From contig JAKQCX010000027.1 in NCBI GenBank assembly GCA_029558905.1, positions 124,001 through 188,000 of the forward strand: a stretch of DNA of 64,000 nucleotides. The letters are read 5' to 3'. The notes under the pieces were generated by a model. That model had not been told where the DNA came from. It searched no databases and worked only from the letters and a program-made list of their open reading frames with translations. This DNA comes from Pseudomonadota bacterium. Its GTDB lineage: Bacteria > Pseudomonadota > Gammaproteobacteria > Burkholderiales > Thiobacillaceae. This document shows positions 25,901 to 34,361 of the stretch, one piece after another. The translations under genes and the position numbers were made by a program. Numbering within the stretch: the stretch's first letter is position 1; the number at the start of each line of letters is the position of its first letter.

Positions 25901-28900
25901 TCGCCGATGCCCTGGACGAAGGCGCGCAGGCCGGCGTGGCCCATCTCGCCCAGGGCCTCGCCCAGGTCGCCGCGGTACTTGCCGCGCGTCGCGTCGACCG
26001 CCAGCTCGGTACCGCGACCGCCCATGGCACCCAGGCTGGAGATGCCGCCGCGCGCCAGTCCGCGACCGAGCATGGCGCGGGCCGAGCGGACGGTGTCGCC
26101 ACCGGTGCCGGCGCTGAGCATGTCGTTGACGCCACCGGCGATGCGGCTGCCCAGGCCCGCGCGGGTACCGGCCCGCAGGGCGGCGTCGCGCACCTGGGCC
26201 CCGTTACGCGCCACCTGTTCGATGCTGTTGGTGATGGCGGCGGTGGCGGCCCCGGACAGGGCACCCTTGAGCAGGCCGGCGAACAGGGTGCCTACGGCGT
26301 CATCGCCGCCGCGTTCCCAGGTACGCTCGTCGAAGGCGGCGCCACCCAGGCCGCCGATGCCGCCGGTGATGGCACCGACGATGATCTGGTCCACCACCGG
26401 GTTGCCGGTGAACAGGCGCGACAGGGTGACCAGGGAACGGCTCGCCGTGCTGGCCGCCGCGGCGCCCTTGGAGGCCACCTGGGCGGCGGCGCCGAGCTGG
26501 GCGCCCACCCCGGCGGTGAGGGCCTGGACGGCGGTCATGCCGAGGTCGATGGCGGCCTGTTCCCAGCCGTAGCGGCCGCCCTTGATGGCGTAGTTGGCGC
26601 TCATGGAGGCCAGGCCGGTGATCAGGGCGGCGGCGATCAGGGGCGCTGCGGCGCCGCCGGTGGCCACGGTGATGACCGCCGCGGCGATGGCACCCAGGAT
26701 GGCGAGCCCGGTGGTGGCGACGTCGGCGTAGGCGTCGATGCGCGCCGAATAGTTCTGCGCCACGGTTTGCGCCACCGCCGTGGTGGCGCGGAAGTGGTCG
26801 CGGTCGAGGCCGGTGTACTCGCCGGTGGGACTGAAGTTGGCCAGGCTGGAGTTGAGCTCGCCATGCGCGTTGAAGCGGATCGGCCCGCCGGCCAGGGTCT
26901 GCAGCTGGGCCTCGGTGTTGTTCATCACCTGCTCGGCCAGGCTGCCCTCGGCCAGCCAGGCACCGAAGGCGCCGGTCTCGCGGCGCTGCTGGGTGATGGC
27001 GAAGGCGGCATTCTCCAGGCGTTCCTGATCGGTGCGCGCGACGCCGCGCAGGGCACGTTCCATGCGCAGGCGGTCGTCGCCGGACAGCTCGGTGAAGGTG
27101 CCGCCCTCGCCGTAGGTGCCGAGGTCGGCGTCCAGGGAGCGGCCGGTCTGGCTCTGGTACTCGCTGCGCATGGCGGCGATCTCGTCGCGGTTCATGCGCT
27201 CGGTGAAGCGGAACAGCAGTTCCTCGTTGGTGCCGCAGCCCGCCTGGGCGTGGCGCATGGCCAGGGCGGCGGTGCGGGGGCTGGGGCGTTCGTCGGTGAG
27301 CAGGCCGGCGGCCAGGTCGCCGCCCAGGGTATCGCTGCCGAAGCGGCCGCGCATGCCGTCGATCAGGGCCTGGCGGGCGTTGTCGACCTGGGCCGGGTCG
27401 GCCTGGTAGTCCTGCGCCATGACTGCGTCGGGGTCGTGGCTCGTGTTCAGCCGTGTGGAGTCGCCGGCGTAGTTCTGTGCTGCCAGCAGCAGCACCCGTT
27501 CCCGGTCGGCCCGGGCGGCGGCGCGCGCCCGTTCGTTGGCCTGGCGCTCCTCCAGTGTGGCGTTGGGGTTGTCCGGCGTGAAACGGCTGTCGAACATCGC
27601 CCGGTCGATGTTGAGCGGGTTGGGGGGATCGCCGCTGCGCTGCATCTCCACGCCCAGCCGGGCCACCCGTGCCTGCACGCTGTCCGGGCCGTGGCGCAGC
27701 AGAGCGCCGGCCAGGTCGCGGTTGGCGCCGGTGAGGCGCATGGTGACGGTCTGCGGCTCGCCCTCGGGGCCGGCACCGCCGACGTAGACTTCGATGTCGC
27801 GGCTCACGTAGGCCACCGCGCGCTCCACCGCCAGCTGGTCGGCCGCCAGGGGTCGGCCTTCGGCGTCGGTGCTGGTGGCACCCGCCACCTCGCCGACGAT
27901 GCCGCCCAGCTCGCGCACCACGGCGGCCCGGTTGGCCTCGGCGTCCACCTCCTCGGCGGCGCGCCAGTCGCCTTCACGGGGCGCCCCGGTGTACTGCTCG
28001 ATGGCGCTGTGCACGGCGTCGGCGTTGCCGTCGCGGCGCGCCTCGTCGACCGCGTCGCGCAGGCGGTAGGCGTCGGCACGGGCGTGGTTGCCTGCGGCCA
28101 GGGCGTTGAACACCTCCAGGTCGGTGCCACCGAGGGCATCGCGGATGTCCGCCATCACCTCCGGGTGGGCGGCGCCCAGGGCGGCCGACTGCTCGGGCGA
28201 CAGGGCACGCATGGTCGCCTCGATGCGCGCCTCGTCGTCGTTGAAGAAACCGGTGGAGTCGGCCAGTTCGCGTCGGGCGCCTTCCTCCGCGTTGCCGGTC
28301 AGATAGGCGTGGGCGGTGGCATAGTCGCCGCTGTTGGCGCCCAGGTAGTGTCTCAGGTCGCTGTCCAGGCTGCCGCGCCCGCTGGCGGTGGGGTAGGCGT
28401 CCAGGTCGAGGGCACGTCCCTTGGCCGTCGTGAGGCCGCGCAGGGCGGCGATCACGCCGGTCTCGTCCACGCTGCCGGCGAAGCCGCCCTCGAACTTGCC
28501 CGCCACGTTGACTGCCCGGGTGCGCAGGCTCTCCTCCACCTGGCTATCGGAGGTGGTGATCTGGCTGGCGAAAAAGGTGTCCGGCGTGAGGCGCTCGTCG
28601 TAGTAGTCCAGTTCCTCATCCACCTGGGCGAGCAGTCCCTGGGGGTCGGAGGACTCGCTGCCTCCCGTCGCTTTGGCGCAATCGCCGCGGGACGCCGCGG
28701 CGCAGCGCCCGGTGCCGCCGCCTGCGCCGGGCGCCGCCCCTCCCCCGCCGCCGTCCGCTCCCCCGCCGGACTGGCCGTAGAGCAGGCCGTCCAGGGCCTG
28801 CCGGGCCTCGCCCTGCTTGGCCCGGATGCTGGCCGCCATGCGCTTGGCAGTGGGCTGCGCCCAGGCCGCGGCGGCGTTCAGCACGGTCTGGGCCAGGCCA

Positions 28901-30945
28901 GCGAAGGCCTCGACGAAGCCGGCGCTGGCCTGGTCGAAGCTCCGCCCGGCCTCGTTGCCCTGCTGCTGCAGGGCCAGGATCAGCTGGTCGCGCTGCACCG
29001 CACTTTCCAGACGGTGGCCGGCCACCCGCTCGGCCAGACCGCGCTCCAGCTGCTCCCGGTTGCCGGCCAGACGGCCGTCCAGAGCGGCCGTGCCGCGTCG
29101 CAGGCCGGCGAGGATGCCGTCGGGCGCTTTCTTTGCCGTGCGTTCCACTGCCGGCGGGCCCCTGTCGGCCACGCCGCGCAGTGATTGCCGCAGGCCGTCG
29201 GCGCCGCGCCAGTAACCGGGAATGGCGCTGCTCGCAGCCCCCCGCACGCCATGGATGGCGCCCTGGGCCTCGCCGCGCAGCGCCCACAGTGTGGCGCGGG
29301 TCTGGCCGGTCAGGCGGCTCTTGGTGGCCTGCCGCTGGGTGGCGATGCGCTCTAGACTGGAGCGGCGCAGGTCCTTGAGGGCCTTGCGGCCGTCGCGGGT
29401 CTGCGCACGCAGGCTGGTGCGTGCTTCCCTGAGGGCCCTGGCCACGCTGTCGCGCGTCTGGGCGGCGGCCTGGCAGTTCTCCGCTTCCAGACCGCCGCGG
29501 TAACCGCTGGTCAGGCTGCATACCGTGCTGTCGCGCGAGGACGACCAGGCCTTCTTCTTGGCGTCGGCACGCTGGTTCAGGCGGGTGGCCTCGGGGTCGG
29601 TCCAGCGCGGGATGCGGGATTGCAGTGATTCGTTCTTGGCGCCCAGCATGGCGCCGCCGTCGATGGGATAGTTGACGGTGCGCTGGTCGCGCCAGTCGTT
29701 CAGGGCCAGCAGCGCCGCGTCGGCGGCGGCGCGGGCGTCGGCGATGGCGTCGTTGTAGGCGGCCTTGTGGCCCGCCACCAGCTGGGACACCACCGTGGCG
29801 ATGCCGGCCGTGGCGCGCACCGCGCCGGCGTTGATGAGGCCGTAGGCGTTGCTGCCGGCCCGGGCGATGGCCTGGCGCGCGGTTTGGCTGGCCCCCTCCA
29901 GCTGCAGCAGGGCCAGGTCGGCGGCGTTCTTGATCTGCTCGGCGGCCAGGGCGGCGGCGGCGTCCACCGCCGCCAGATCCATGTCCAGGGCCGGCCTCAC
30001 CTCGCCGGCATGGCGCGCATGGCCGGCTGCCATGGCCTCGATGGCCTGGTTGGCGCGCTCGACGAAGGCCTGCTGCGCGTGCCGGGCGGCGATGGATGTC
30101 TCCCGCCAGGCCTGGCGCGCGGTCTCGGCTGCCGCCTGACCTTGGCGCCGGGCCTCGGCCGGGTCGTCGCCGGCCGGCCTGGTGGCGGCACCCTTGTCGG
30201 GGCCCTGGCCCTTGTCCTCGCCCTTGGCTGGCGAGACCGGCGCGGCAGCGGGCGGGCGCGGCAGCTCCGCGGCGCCCAGTTCGGCCGGCAGTGGCCAGTC
30301 GGCCGCCAGGGGCTGCCACCGCGGGGGTGGCGGAGTGATGGGTGCGGCGTCCGCGGCCACCAGTTCGGTGGGCAGCGGCTCGGCAGCGCCGGATTCTCCG
30401 TCGGCCGCTTCCTCCGGTTCTTCCCAGGCAGCGCCGGACCCGGCCGCACCGTCTTCCCTTTTGCCGTCGGCGCTGCCCTCCTTGGCCGTTTCCTTGCCGG
30501 GCATGTCCTCGCCCTCTCCCGGGGCAGCCGGCGGGGTTTCGGCCTGCGCACCGGCCGGGCCTTCCACCCGCGCGGCCAGGTCGGGTTCATCGGTCCGCAC
30601 CACCACCTTCGGCGGATGCGCCGAGGCGGGCGGCGGCGGCAGGCGGGGGGCGACCGGTGGCGGGGCCGAATCGCTGGGCGGATGCGCGCCTTCGGCACGG
30701 GCGGCGGCATTGGCGTCGATCTGGCGGGGCGGGGCCCACGCGCTGGCCGGCCGACCGGCGACGACGGCCTGGCCGGCGGCCGGCGGCACGGCAGGCTCCG
30801 TGCCCCGCAGATAGCGCGGCCAGGCGTCGCGATCCAGCTCCGGCTGGGTCGAAGTGAAGCGGGACTCGAAGCGGGTGGACTCGGCGTGCGCGGTCTCGCC
30901 CGCCTGGCGCCGCCGGGCCGGGCGCAGCAGCGGGCGGGCGCCCAT
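22927..30945 (-). CDS. Giant 2672-aa polymorphic-toxin-like protein, candidate eCIS cargo
   Basis: The largest protein in the window. Residues 1-265 are Pro/Ala-rich and disordered-looking. About 265-760 are long Ala/Arg/Gln-rich helices likely to form coiled coils. Annexin-like segments follow (near 825, near 900 and at 1236, GCGTNEELLFRFTERMNRDE). A hydrophobic Ala/Gly-rich stretch (1407-1448) resembles the pre-toxin regions of polymorphic toxins. A module at about 2030-2140 contains LHYHPDYGPSLYRGPSG (His2106, His2108), resembling a metal-binding toxin-associated domain. About 70 residues recur three times (from 1775, 2502 and 2576). It begins at 30945 in a TGATG overlap with the ATPase stop. 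No DUF4157 leader or definite catalytic toxin domain was recognised. It might also serve as a tape measure. Confidence 0.85.
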   Translation of the reverse strand: MGARPLLRPARRRQAGETAHAESTRFESRFTSTQPELDRDAWPRYLRGTEPAVPPAAGQAVVAGRPASAWAPPRQIDANAAARAEGAHPPSDSAPPPVAPRLPPPPASAHPPKVVVRTDEPDLAARVEGPAGAQAETPPAAPGEGEDMPGKETAKEGSADGKREDGAAGSGAAWEEPEEAADGESGAAEPLPTELVAADAAPITPPPPRWQPLAADWPLPAELGAAELPRPPAAAPVSPAKGEDKGQGPDKGAATRPAGDDPAEARRQGQAAAETARQAWRETSIAARHAQQAFVERANQAIEAMAAGHARHAGEVRPALDMDLAAVDAAAALAAEQIKNAADLALLQLEGASQTARQAIARAGSNAYGLINAGAVRATAGIATVVSQLVAGHKAAYNDAIADARAAADAALLALNDWRDQRTVNYPIDGGAMLGAKNESLQSRIPRWTDPEATRLNQRADAKKKAWSSSRDSTVCSLTSGYRGGLEAENCQAAAQTRDSVARALREARTSLRAQTRDGRKALKDLRRSSLERIATQRQATKSRLTGQTRATLWALRGEAQGAIHGVRGAASSAIPGYWRGADGLRQSLRGVADRGPPAVERTAKKAPDGILAGLRRGTAALDGRLAGNREQLERGLAERVAGHRLESAVQRDQLILALQQQGNEAGRSFDQASAGFVEAFAGLAQTVLNAAAAWAQPTAKRMAASIRAKQGEARQALDGLLYGQSGGGADGGGGGAAPGAGGGTGRCAAASRGDCAKATGGSESSDPQGLLAQVDEELDYYDERLTPDTFFASQITTSDSQVEESLRTRAVNVAGKFEGGFAGSVDETGVIAALRGLTTAKGRALDLDAYPTASGRGSLDSDLRHYLGANSGDYATAHAYLTGNAEEGARRELADSTGFFNDDEARIEATMRALSPEQSAALGAAHPEVMADIRDALGGTDLEVFNALAAGNHARADAYRLRDAVDEARRDGNADAVHSAIEQYTGAPREGDWRAAEEVDAEANRAAVVRELGGIVGEVAGATSTDAEGRPLAADQLAVERAVAYVSRDIEVYVGGAGPEGEPQTVTMRLTGANRDLAGALLRHGPDSVQARVARLGVEMQRSGDPPNPLNIDRAMFDSRFTPDNPNATLEERQANERARAAARADRERVLLLAAQNYAGDSTRLNTSHDPDAVMAQDYQADPAQVDNARQALIDGMRGRFGSDTLGGDLAAGLLTDERPSPRTAALAMRHAQAGCGTNEELLFRFTERMNRDEIAAMRSEYQSQTGRSLDADLGTYGEGGTFTELSGDDRLRMERALRGVARTDQERLENAAFAITQQRRETGAFGAWLAEGSLAEQVMNNTEAQLQTLAGGPIRFNAHGELNSSLANFSPTGEYTGLDRDHFRATTAVAQTVAQNYSARIDAYADVATTGLAILGAIAAAVITVATGGAAAPLIAAALITGLASMSANYAIKGGRYGWEQAAIDLGMTAVQALTAGVGAQLGAAAQVASKGAAAASTASRSLVTLSRLFTGNPVVDQIIVGAITGGIGGLGGAAFDERTWERGGDDAVGTLFAGLLKGALSGAATAAITNSIEQVARNGAQVRDAALRAGTRAGLGSRIAGGVNDMLSAGTGGDTVRSARAMLGRGLARGGISSLGAMGGRGTELAVDATRGKYRGDLGEALGEMGHAGLRAFVQGIGEGAGEAAGQGMHARRLRAAADDIARERAERGLEPLAPHALETAADDLLFLDRHGRNGNDGLGRALNLDHIATHGGLAASVATRFPEPFVEDGMRAALLRHVPEAERAEFADVPIRVMAEAEYHALTRSQSGPVVTLVEHGQPVVVIREGTPIARLADEGPHLQQTRDAHTRERAARLDEATLARWDSLDLDTQITLYRDKIELEIDAHQRIADSLAAEQARGGGDTGHLAAEIERNATTLRNLHERLVDVEALGPAQRTAIAEGDQPRPQYLEQPARLFSKEARPSAEAEATARRPTGEEDEETRIRHGSGPPDLRGPRLKGEPGSEADLRQRHEDWMEGLRRGHLQPGSQLPMAEGAQPTRFMSMHDSPEAAYAAYDATVRAHRGSREVGIVRDAVSGRYMVVLGSPTGIRYPNELARPETMLHYHPDYGPSLYRGPSGTDLASAAATARATGRPATEFIEYDVPGVGRGRTAFTLTPVPDATVPGGVRLRIDIEYVDPATGQYVHQRFASRQEWSEHYHGRTTWLDPDGPVYLDIMRTTKATEARIEAVAAGHREPGAPPPVREPAPAGRPHQAIVGDEPPAPPGRRRPEADIESTRLTEIAEKRRMAPERAREHVEESDASLPERPPEGHAQGDRRGRLFPETAEQRSEREARLESGNAFNREEALRQPYNEVALAIPEGSRGYPRVDSYVPGEAIISRKQTQLAEIGDDLAIAHLVELAERYPPGSRIADVPGNQALLAECRARFGARGEFLLGRLELHIPPQEAPISRAVLETAQRAGIVIRDSDGRVYSLAAPDGGRRLARASANDPEAQSAGMRRALLRDVPPELRADVAAADIIVLPAAAYGRLPNARDKGVSVLELKGSRTVVIREGTPITHLSGVGAELAESSPRAHLLRHVPPEQRARFTDTPVRILPEAEYLALARDESGPVLILVENGRPVVVIREGTAATRLAEEGARLMQAIPRVWSDGHVIIITDGQLAERPIPR
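23011..23220 (-). repeat. Copy 3 of the ~70-residue repeat in the giant protein
   Basis: It encodes residues from about 2576, starting RAHLLRHVPPEQRARF and containing GRPVVVIREGTAATRL. It ends about 27 residues before the C-terminus of the protein and is closest in sequence to copy 1. Confidence 0.75.
23234..23442 (-). repeat. Copy 2 of the ~70-residue repeat in the giant protein
   Basis: It encodes residues from about 2502, starting RRALLRDVPPELRADV and containing GSRTVVIREGTPITHL. It is more diverged than copies 1 and 3 and is directly followed by copy 3. Confidence 0.7.
25416..25623 (-). repeat. Copy 1 of a ~70-residue repeat in the giant protein
   Basis: It encodes residues about 1775-1843, starting with RAALLRHVPEAERAEF and containing GPVVTLVEHGQPVVVIREGT. 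It is related to two tandem copies at the C-terminus of the same protein. Confidence 0.75.
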
Positions 30946-32867
30946 CAGGCCGATCCGGCCAGGCCGGCCGGCAGGGTCTTGCCCAGCTTGCGGTACTCGG
31001 CCGCCAGGGCCTGCCGCAGGGCAGGCCAGGCGATGGCCTCGGCCGGCGCCATGGCGCGGGCGGCCAGCACCACGTTGCGGATGTGGCCGCCGGCCAGGTC
31101 GCTGCTCGCCGCCAGGCGGTTGAGGGCGGCATCGTCGAAGTCGTGCGCGGCGCCCAGGTGGGCGAGCCAGAGGGCGCGCCGTTCCCCTGCCCCGGGCATG
31201 GGGAACTCCAGGATGGTGTCCAGTCTGCGGCTGAAGGCGGAGTCGAAGCGTGCGCGGCTGTTGCTGGTGAGCAGGACGATGCCGTCGAAGGCCTCGATGC
31301 GCTGCAGCAGGTAGTTGGTCTGCTGGTTGGCGTAGCGGTCGTGGGCATCCTTGACGTCGGTGCGCTTGCCGAACAGGGCGTCGGCCTCGTCGAACAGCAG
31401 CACCACCTCGGCGTGTTCGGCGCGCGCGAACAGCTCGCCCAGGTTCTTTTCCGTCTCGCCGATGTATTTGCTGCTCACCGCCGCCATGTCCACGCGGTAG
31501 AGCGGCAGCCCGAGCCGGCAGGCCAGCCAGCCGGAGGCCAGGGTCTTGCCGGTGCCGGAGGGGCCGACCAGGAGGGCGCGCACACCGGGCCGGTAGCGCG
31601 CCCGCGCGGCCGGGCCCAGCCCGTCGTCCAGGTGGTCGCGCGCCCGGCAGCGGGCCGCCAGGTCTTCCAGTTCCCGGCGCAGGGTGGGTGGCAGGACCAG
31701 GGCCTGGTCGGGGATGTCGTCCGGCACCAGGCTCGCCAGACTGCCCAGGGCGCTCTGGCCGGTACCGCGCGCCACGCGTGCGACGGTGGCGACATCCACA
31801 CGGCCGGCCTGATTGGCCTCGCGGGCCAGGCCGGCGATGCGCGCGCTGGCGTGACGGTGGGTGCGGCCGAGGGCGACGGCGGCATCTGCGTCGGCGCCGT
31901 GGAGTCGCCACAGATCGATACGCTCGGCCGCGTTCGGCATGGGCACATGCCAGGACGGCACCATCTCGCCGTCCCGCTCCCAGCTGCCCTCCGGCCCGCT
32001 GGCCAGCAGCAGCGGTCCGGAATGGCCGGGCAGGCGGGGCGCCTCGCGGCGCTCGCCGGGACCCAGCACCCCCTGTGCCACCGGGATGGCATCGTGCAGC
32101 ACGAGCCAGGGGCCCAGACCGGCAGGCGGCTCGCCTTCGATGAAGACGGGCCGGCGACCCAGGGCATTGGCGATGGCCGCGCAGGCGGCGCGTGCTTCCA
32201 GCGGATGGCCGCTGCGTATCGCCAGGATAGGGTGCGCGCGGCTCGCCTGGACCGCGGCCTCGGCGCGCAGGGAGTCGGGCACGGCCAGGGGTTCGGTGTC
32301 GCCCAGACGGATACCGGGCCAGCGCCCTTCGCCTCCCGTCAGGGCGACGGCCAGGGCTTGCGGCAGGCGCAGGCGGGCATCGGGCAGGGGGCGATCGCCT
32401 GCCTCCAGGCGCAAGAGGCCGCTGGCCAGGGCCATGCCGTCCAGGAGGTCGGTCAGGGCATGCCGGGCCTGCTGGCCCTGCAGTTCCAGCAGGCTGGCCA
32501 GCAGGCCGAGGGTCGGATGGGCGTCGTGCCCGGCGCCCTGCAGCCAGGCCAGGGCGCGGGCCGCCGCCACGTCGGTGTCTGCGGCCAGGGCGAGAGCCAC
32601 CGCTGCCAGTTCCACGTCGCTCAGACCCAGGCTACGGGTGAGCAGGGCCAGGCGGGCGTCGGCTGGCGGCGTGCGGGCGCGCCATTCGGCCAGGCTGGCG
32701 GCCAGGTCGTAGCGGCCCAGTTCCGCGGCCAGAGCGGCGAGCCAGCGGGCCTCCGGACCGGCGGCGGGCTCCAGGTGGTCGGCGGCCGGTGCCAGGGTGG
32801 CGAACAGTCTTTCGGCCAGGGATACCTCGGCCTCCTCCAGCCAGGCGGGGCGGGCCTCGGCGTTCAT
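30945..32867 (-). CDS. AAA+ ATPase of the eCIS (Afp15/Pvc15 type)
   Basis: A 640-residue protein. The C-terminal AAA+ module has Walker A LLVGPSGTGKTLA (about 433-440), KYIGETEKNLGELF, Walker B VVLLFDEADALFGKRTDV (about 485-495) and sensor/arginine-finger region LTSNSRARFDSAFSRRLDTI. The N-terminal ~400 residues are the helical/degenerate ATPase-like part typical of eCIS ATPases. Such ATPases are needed for particle maturation or cargo handling and are a hallmark that separates eCIS from phage tails and T6SS. The start overlaps the upstream stop (ATGA). Confidence 0.93.
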   Translation of the reverse strand: MNAEARPAWLEEAEVSLAERLFATLAPAADHLEPAAGPEARWLAALAAELGRYDLAASLAEWRARTPPADARLALLTRSLGLSDVELAAVALALAADTDVAAARALAWLQGAGHDAHPTLGLLASLLELQGQQARHALTDLLDGMALASGLLRLEAGDRPLPDARLRLPQALAVALTGGEGRWPGIRLGDTEPLAVPDSLRAEAAVQASRAHPILAIRSGHPLEARAACAAIANALGRRPVFIEGEPPAGLGPWLVLHDAIPVAQGVLGPGERREAPRLPGHSGPLLLASGPEGSWERDGEMVPSWHVPMPNAAERIDLWRLHGADADAAVALGRTHRHASARIAGLAREANQAGRVDVATVARVARGTGQSALGSLASLVPDDIPDQALVLPPTLRRELEDLAARCRARDHLDDGLGPAARARYRPGVRALLVGPSGTGKTLASGWLACRLGLPLYRVDMAAVSSKYIGETEKNLGELFARAEHAEVVLLFDEADALFGKRTDVKDAHDRYANQQTNYLLQRIEAFDGIVLLTSNSRARFDSAFSRRLDTILEFPMPGAGERRALWLAHLGAAHDFDDAALNRLAASSDLAGGHIRNVVLAARAMAPAEAIAWPALRQALAAEYRKLGKTLPAGLAGSA

Positions 32868-34354
32868 GCCTCTCCCGCCTCGTAGTGGAAGGCCACCACA
32901 CGGCCGAACCAGGGCAGCCAGCCGGGGTCGAGGTCCAGGCCGACGCGGCGCACCCGGATGTCGCAGTCACCGAGGCGGAAGTGCACGTCCACATGGGTGG
33001 CGCTGACACTCAACCGGGCCGGGCGCAGGACCAGATCGGCCAGGCCCAGGCGGGCAACCCGGCGCAGCCAGCGGCGGGCGGCGGTGAGGAACAGCGCGGC
33101 CTGTCCGTCCAGGCGCCGCGCCGCCGCCAGGGAGGTGGCCAGCTCCGGCGCCGGGCGGCCGCGCGGCGGCGCGAGCCGGGGATCGGTCCAGGTGGCGGGG
33201 ACAGGCGGCGGACGGCGGCGTGGATTGCCGGGGGTGACGCGCAGGACCGCAAAGATGGGGTCGGTGGGATCCAGACGCAGGCGGCGGGTGGCCGCGCGCA
33301 GGACGCGAGCGGGGAAGTCCTCCCGGCCGGGTGGATCGCACCAGTCGGTGATGCCCAGCCTGGCCATGAGGGTCAGCAGGAAGAGCAGGCCACCGGCGCG
33401 GGTGGGCGCGAGCCATGGGCGTGAATACGGGGTGATGTCCCGGGTTCGTGGTGACGAGGCATGCCATCCCGGCTGGAGTGGGTGCGGCGCAGGCCTCGCC
33501 CGTTCCGCGTCGGCATGCCGCGTGGGCATTCGCGCCCGGTGGGCCGTGGGTGCGGGTGGGGCTTCGGTGCATGGGGTGGCGGGCCGATCGGTCTGGCGTG
33601 GCGCATCCCGCGGCCGGATCGCAGGGCGTGCCCCGCGATTGCTGACGGATGTCGCTGCGGCGGGGATTGAGCCCACCTGGTCGGGCCGGACCACGGCCAG
33701 GCAGCGGCCCAGCCAGGCTGGCGTGACGGCAGTGGTGGTCGGGGCGTGCGCCGTCGCCTGGGCGCGCATGGATACCGGGTGCCGCATCGGGGCGGGCCAT
33801 CGCAGGCGATCGGCCAGGGTCTCGCCCAGCTCGACCGGAACGGCGGCCAGCAGGGCATCCACGGCCCCTGCTTCGACCAGGCGTGTGACCCAGACGGGCA
33901 GGGCGGCCCGCGCCTCGGGCAGCGCGGCGAGGGAGAGGGCGATGCGCCGGATGTTGCCGGCGGGGGCGGTCTCGGGACGGTATTCTGGCACCGCGCCGCG
34001 CCAGTACCACTCCGTGGCCGTCTGGCCGCGTGCCAGGCGCAGGGCGAGCGCCACGCGAGCGTCGAGGCGGGAGGCAAAGCACACGCGATCGGCCGTACCG
34101 GCCGCCGCGCTGCCGCCCTCCACCCAGACACCCCCGGTCGCGGCGACCCGGCGCTCCAGGATCAGGGCCAGGGTCTGCGGCGAGGCATCGCGGGGCAGGC
34201 GGCCGAGGCTCAGCCGGCGCACCAGGTACAGCCGTTCGCCGTGGTCGGGCAGGCTGGCGCAGCGCAGGGCGTCCTCCAGACGCGGCAGCAGGCCACGCAC
34301 CTGCGCCTCGGCCTGGGTGGTGAGGCGCAGGCGGCGGACACGGCGGTCGGGCAT
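32864..34354 (-). CDS. eCIS-associated protein of unknown function (496 aa)
   Basis: It lies directly before the ATPase. The protein is very Arg/Ala/Pro-rich and has three parts: an N-terminal segment (about 1-185), a disordered Thr/Pro/Arg-rich linker (about 190-300), and a C-terminal segment with GGLLFLLTLMARLGITDW and the ending LSVSATHVDVHFRLGDCDIR, then DPGWLPWFGRVVAFHY. I recall similar C-terminal sequences in other eCIS loci next to the ATPase gene, but cannot name a function. The ATPase start overlaps its stop by 4 nt. Confidence 0.78.
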   Translation of the reverse strand: MPDRRVRRLRLTTQAEAQVRGLLPRLEDALRCASLPDHGERLYLVRRLSLGRLPRDASPQTLALILERRVAATGGVWVEGGSAAAGTADRVCFASRLDARVALALRLARGQTATEWYWRGAVPEYRPETAPAGNIRRIALSLAALPEARAALPVWVTRLVEAGAVDALLAAVPVELGETLADRLRWPAPMRHPVSMRAQATAHAPTTTAVTPAWLGRCLAVVRPDQVGSIPAAATSVSNRGARPAIRPRDAPRQTDRPATPCTEAPPAPTAHRARMPTRHADAERARPAPHPLQPGWHASSPRTRDITPYSRPWLAPTRAGGLLFLLTLMARLGITDWCDPPGREDFPARVLRAATRRLRLDPTDPIFAVLRVTPGNPRRRPPPVPATWTDPRLAPPRGRPAPELATSLAAARRLDGQAALFLTAARRWLRRVARLGLADLVLRPARLSVSATHVDVHFRLGDCDIRVRRVGLDLDPGWLPWFGRVVAFHYEAGEA

Positions 34355-34361
34355 GGCCGGC

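Noticed and set aside
23749-29184. 1811-codon open frame on the plus strand
   Set aside because: It lies antisense to the giant eCIS gene. GC-rich coding DNA leaves the opposite strand open; the translation has no domain and a shadow-like His/Gln/Gly-rich composition.
22927-30945. DUF4157 leader typical of some eCIS cargo
   Set aside because: No HExxH-type DUF4157 signature was found in the N-terminal region.
30946-31911. Upstream extension of the giant gene's frame
   Set aside because: It runs out of phase through the conserved ATPase. The ATG at 30945 in a TGATG overlap is the natural start.
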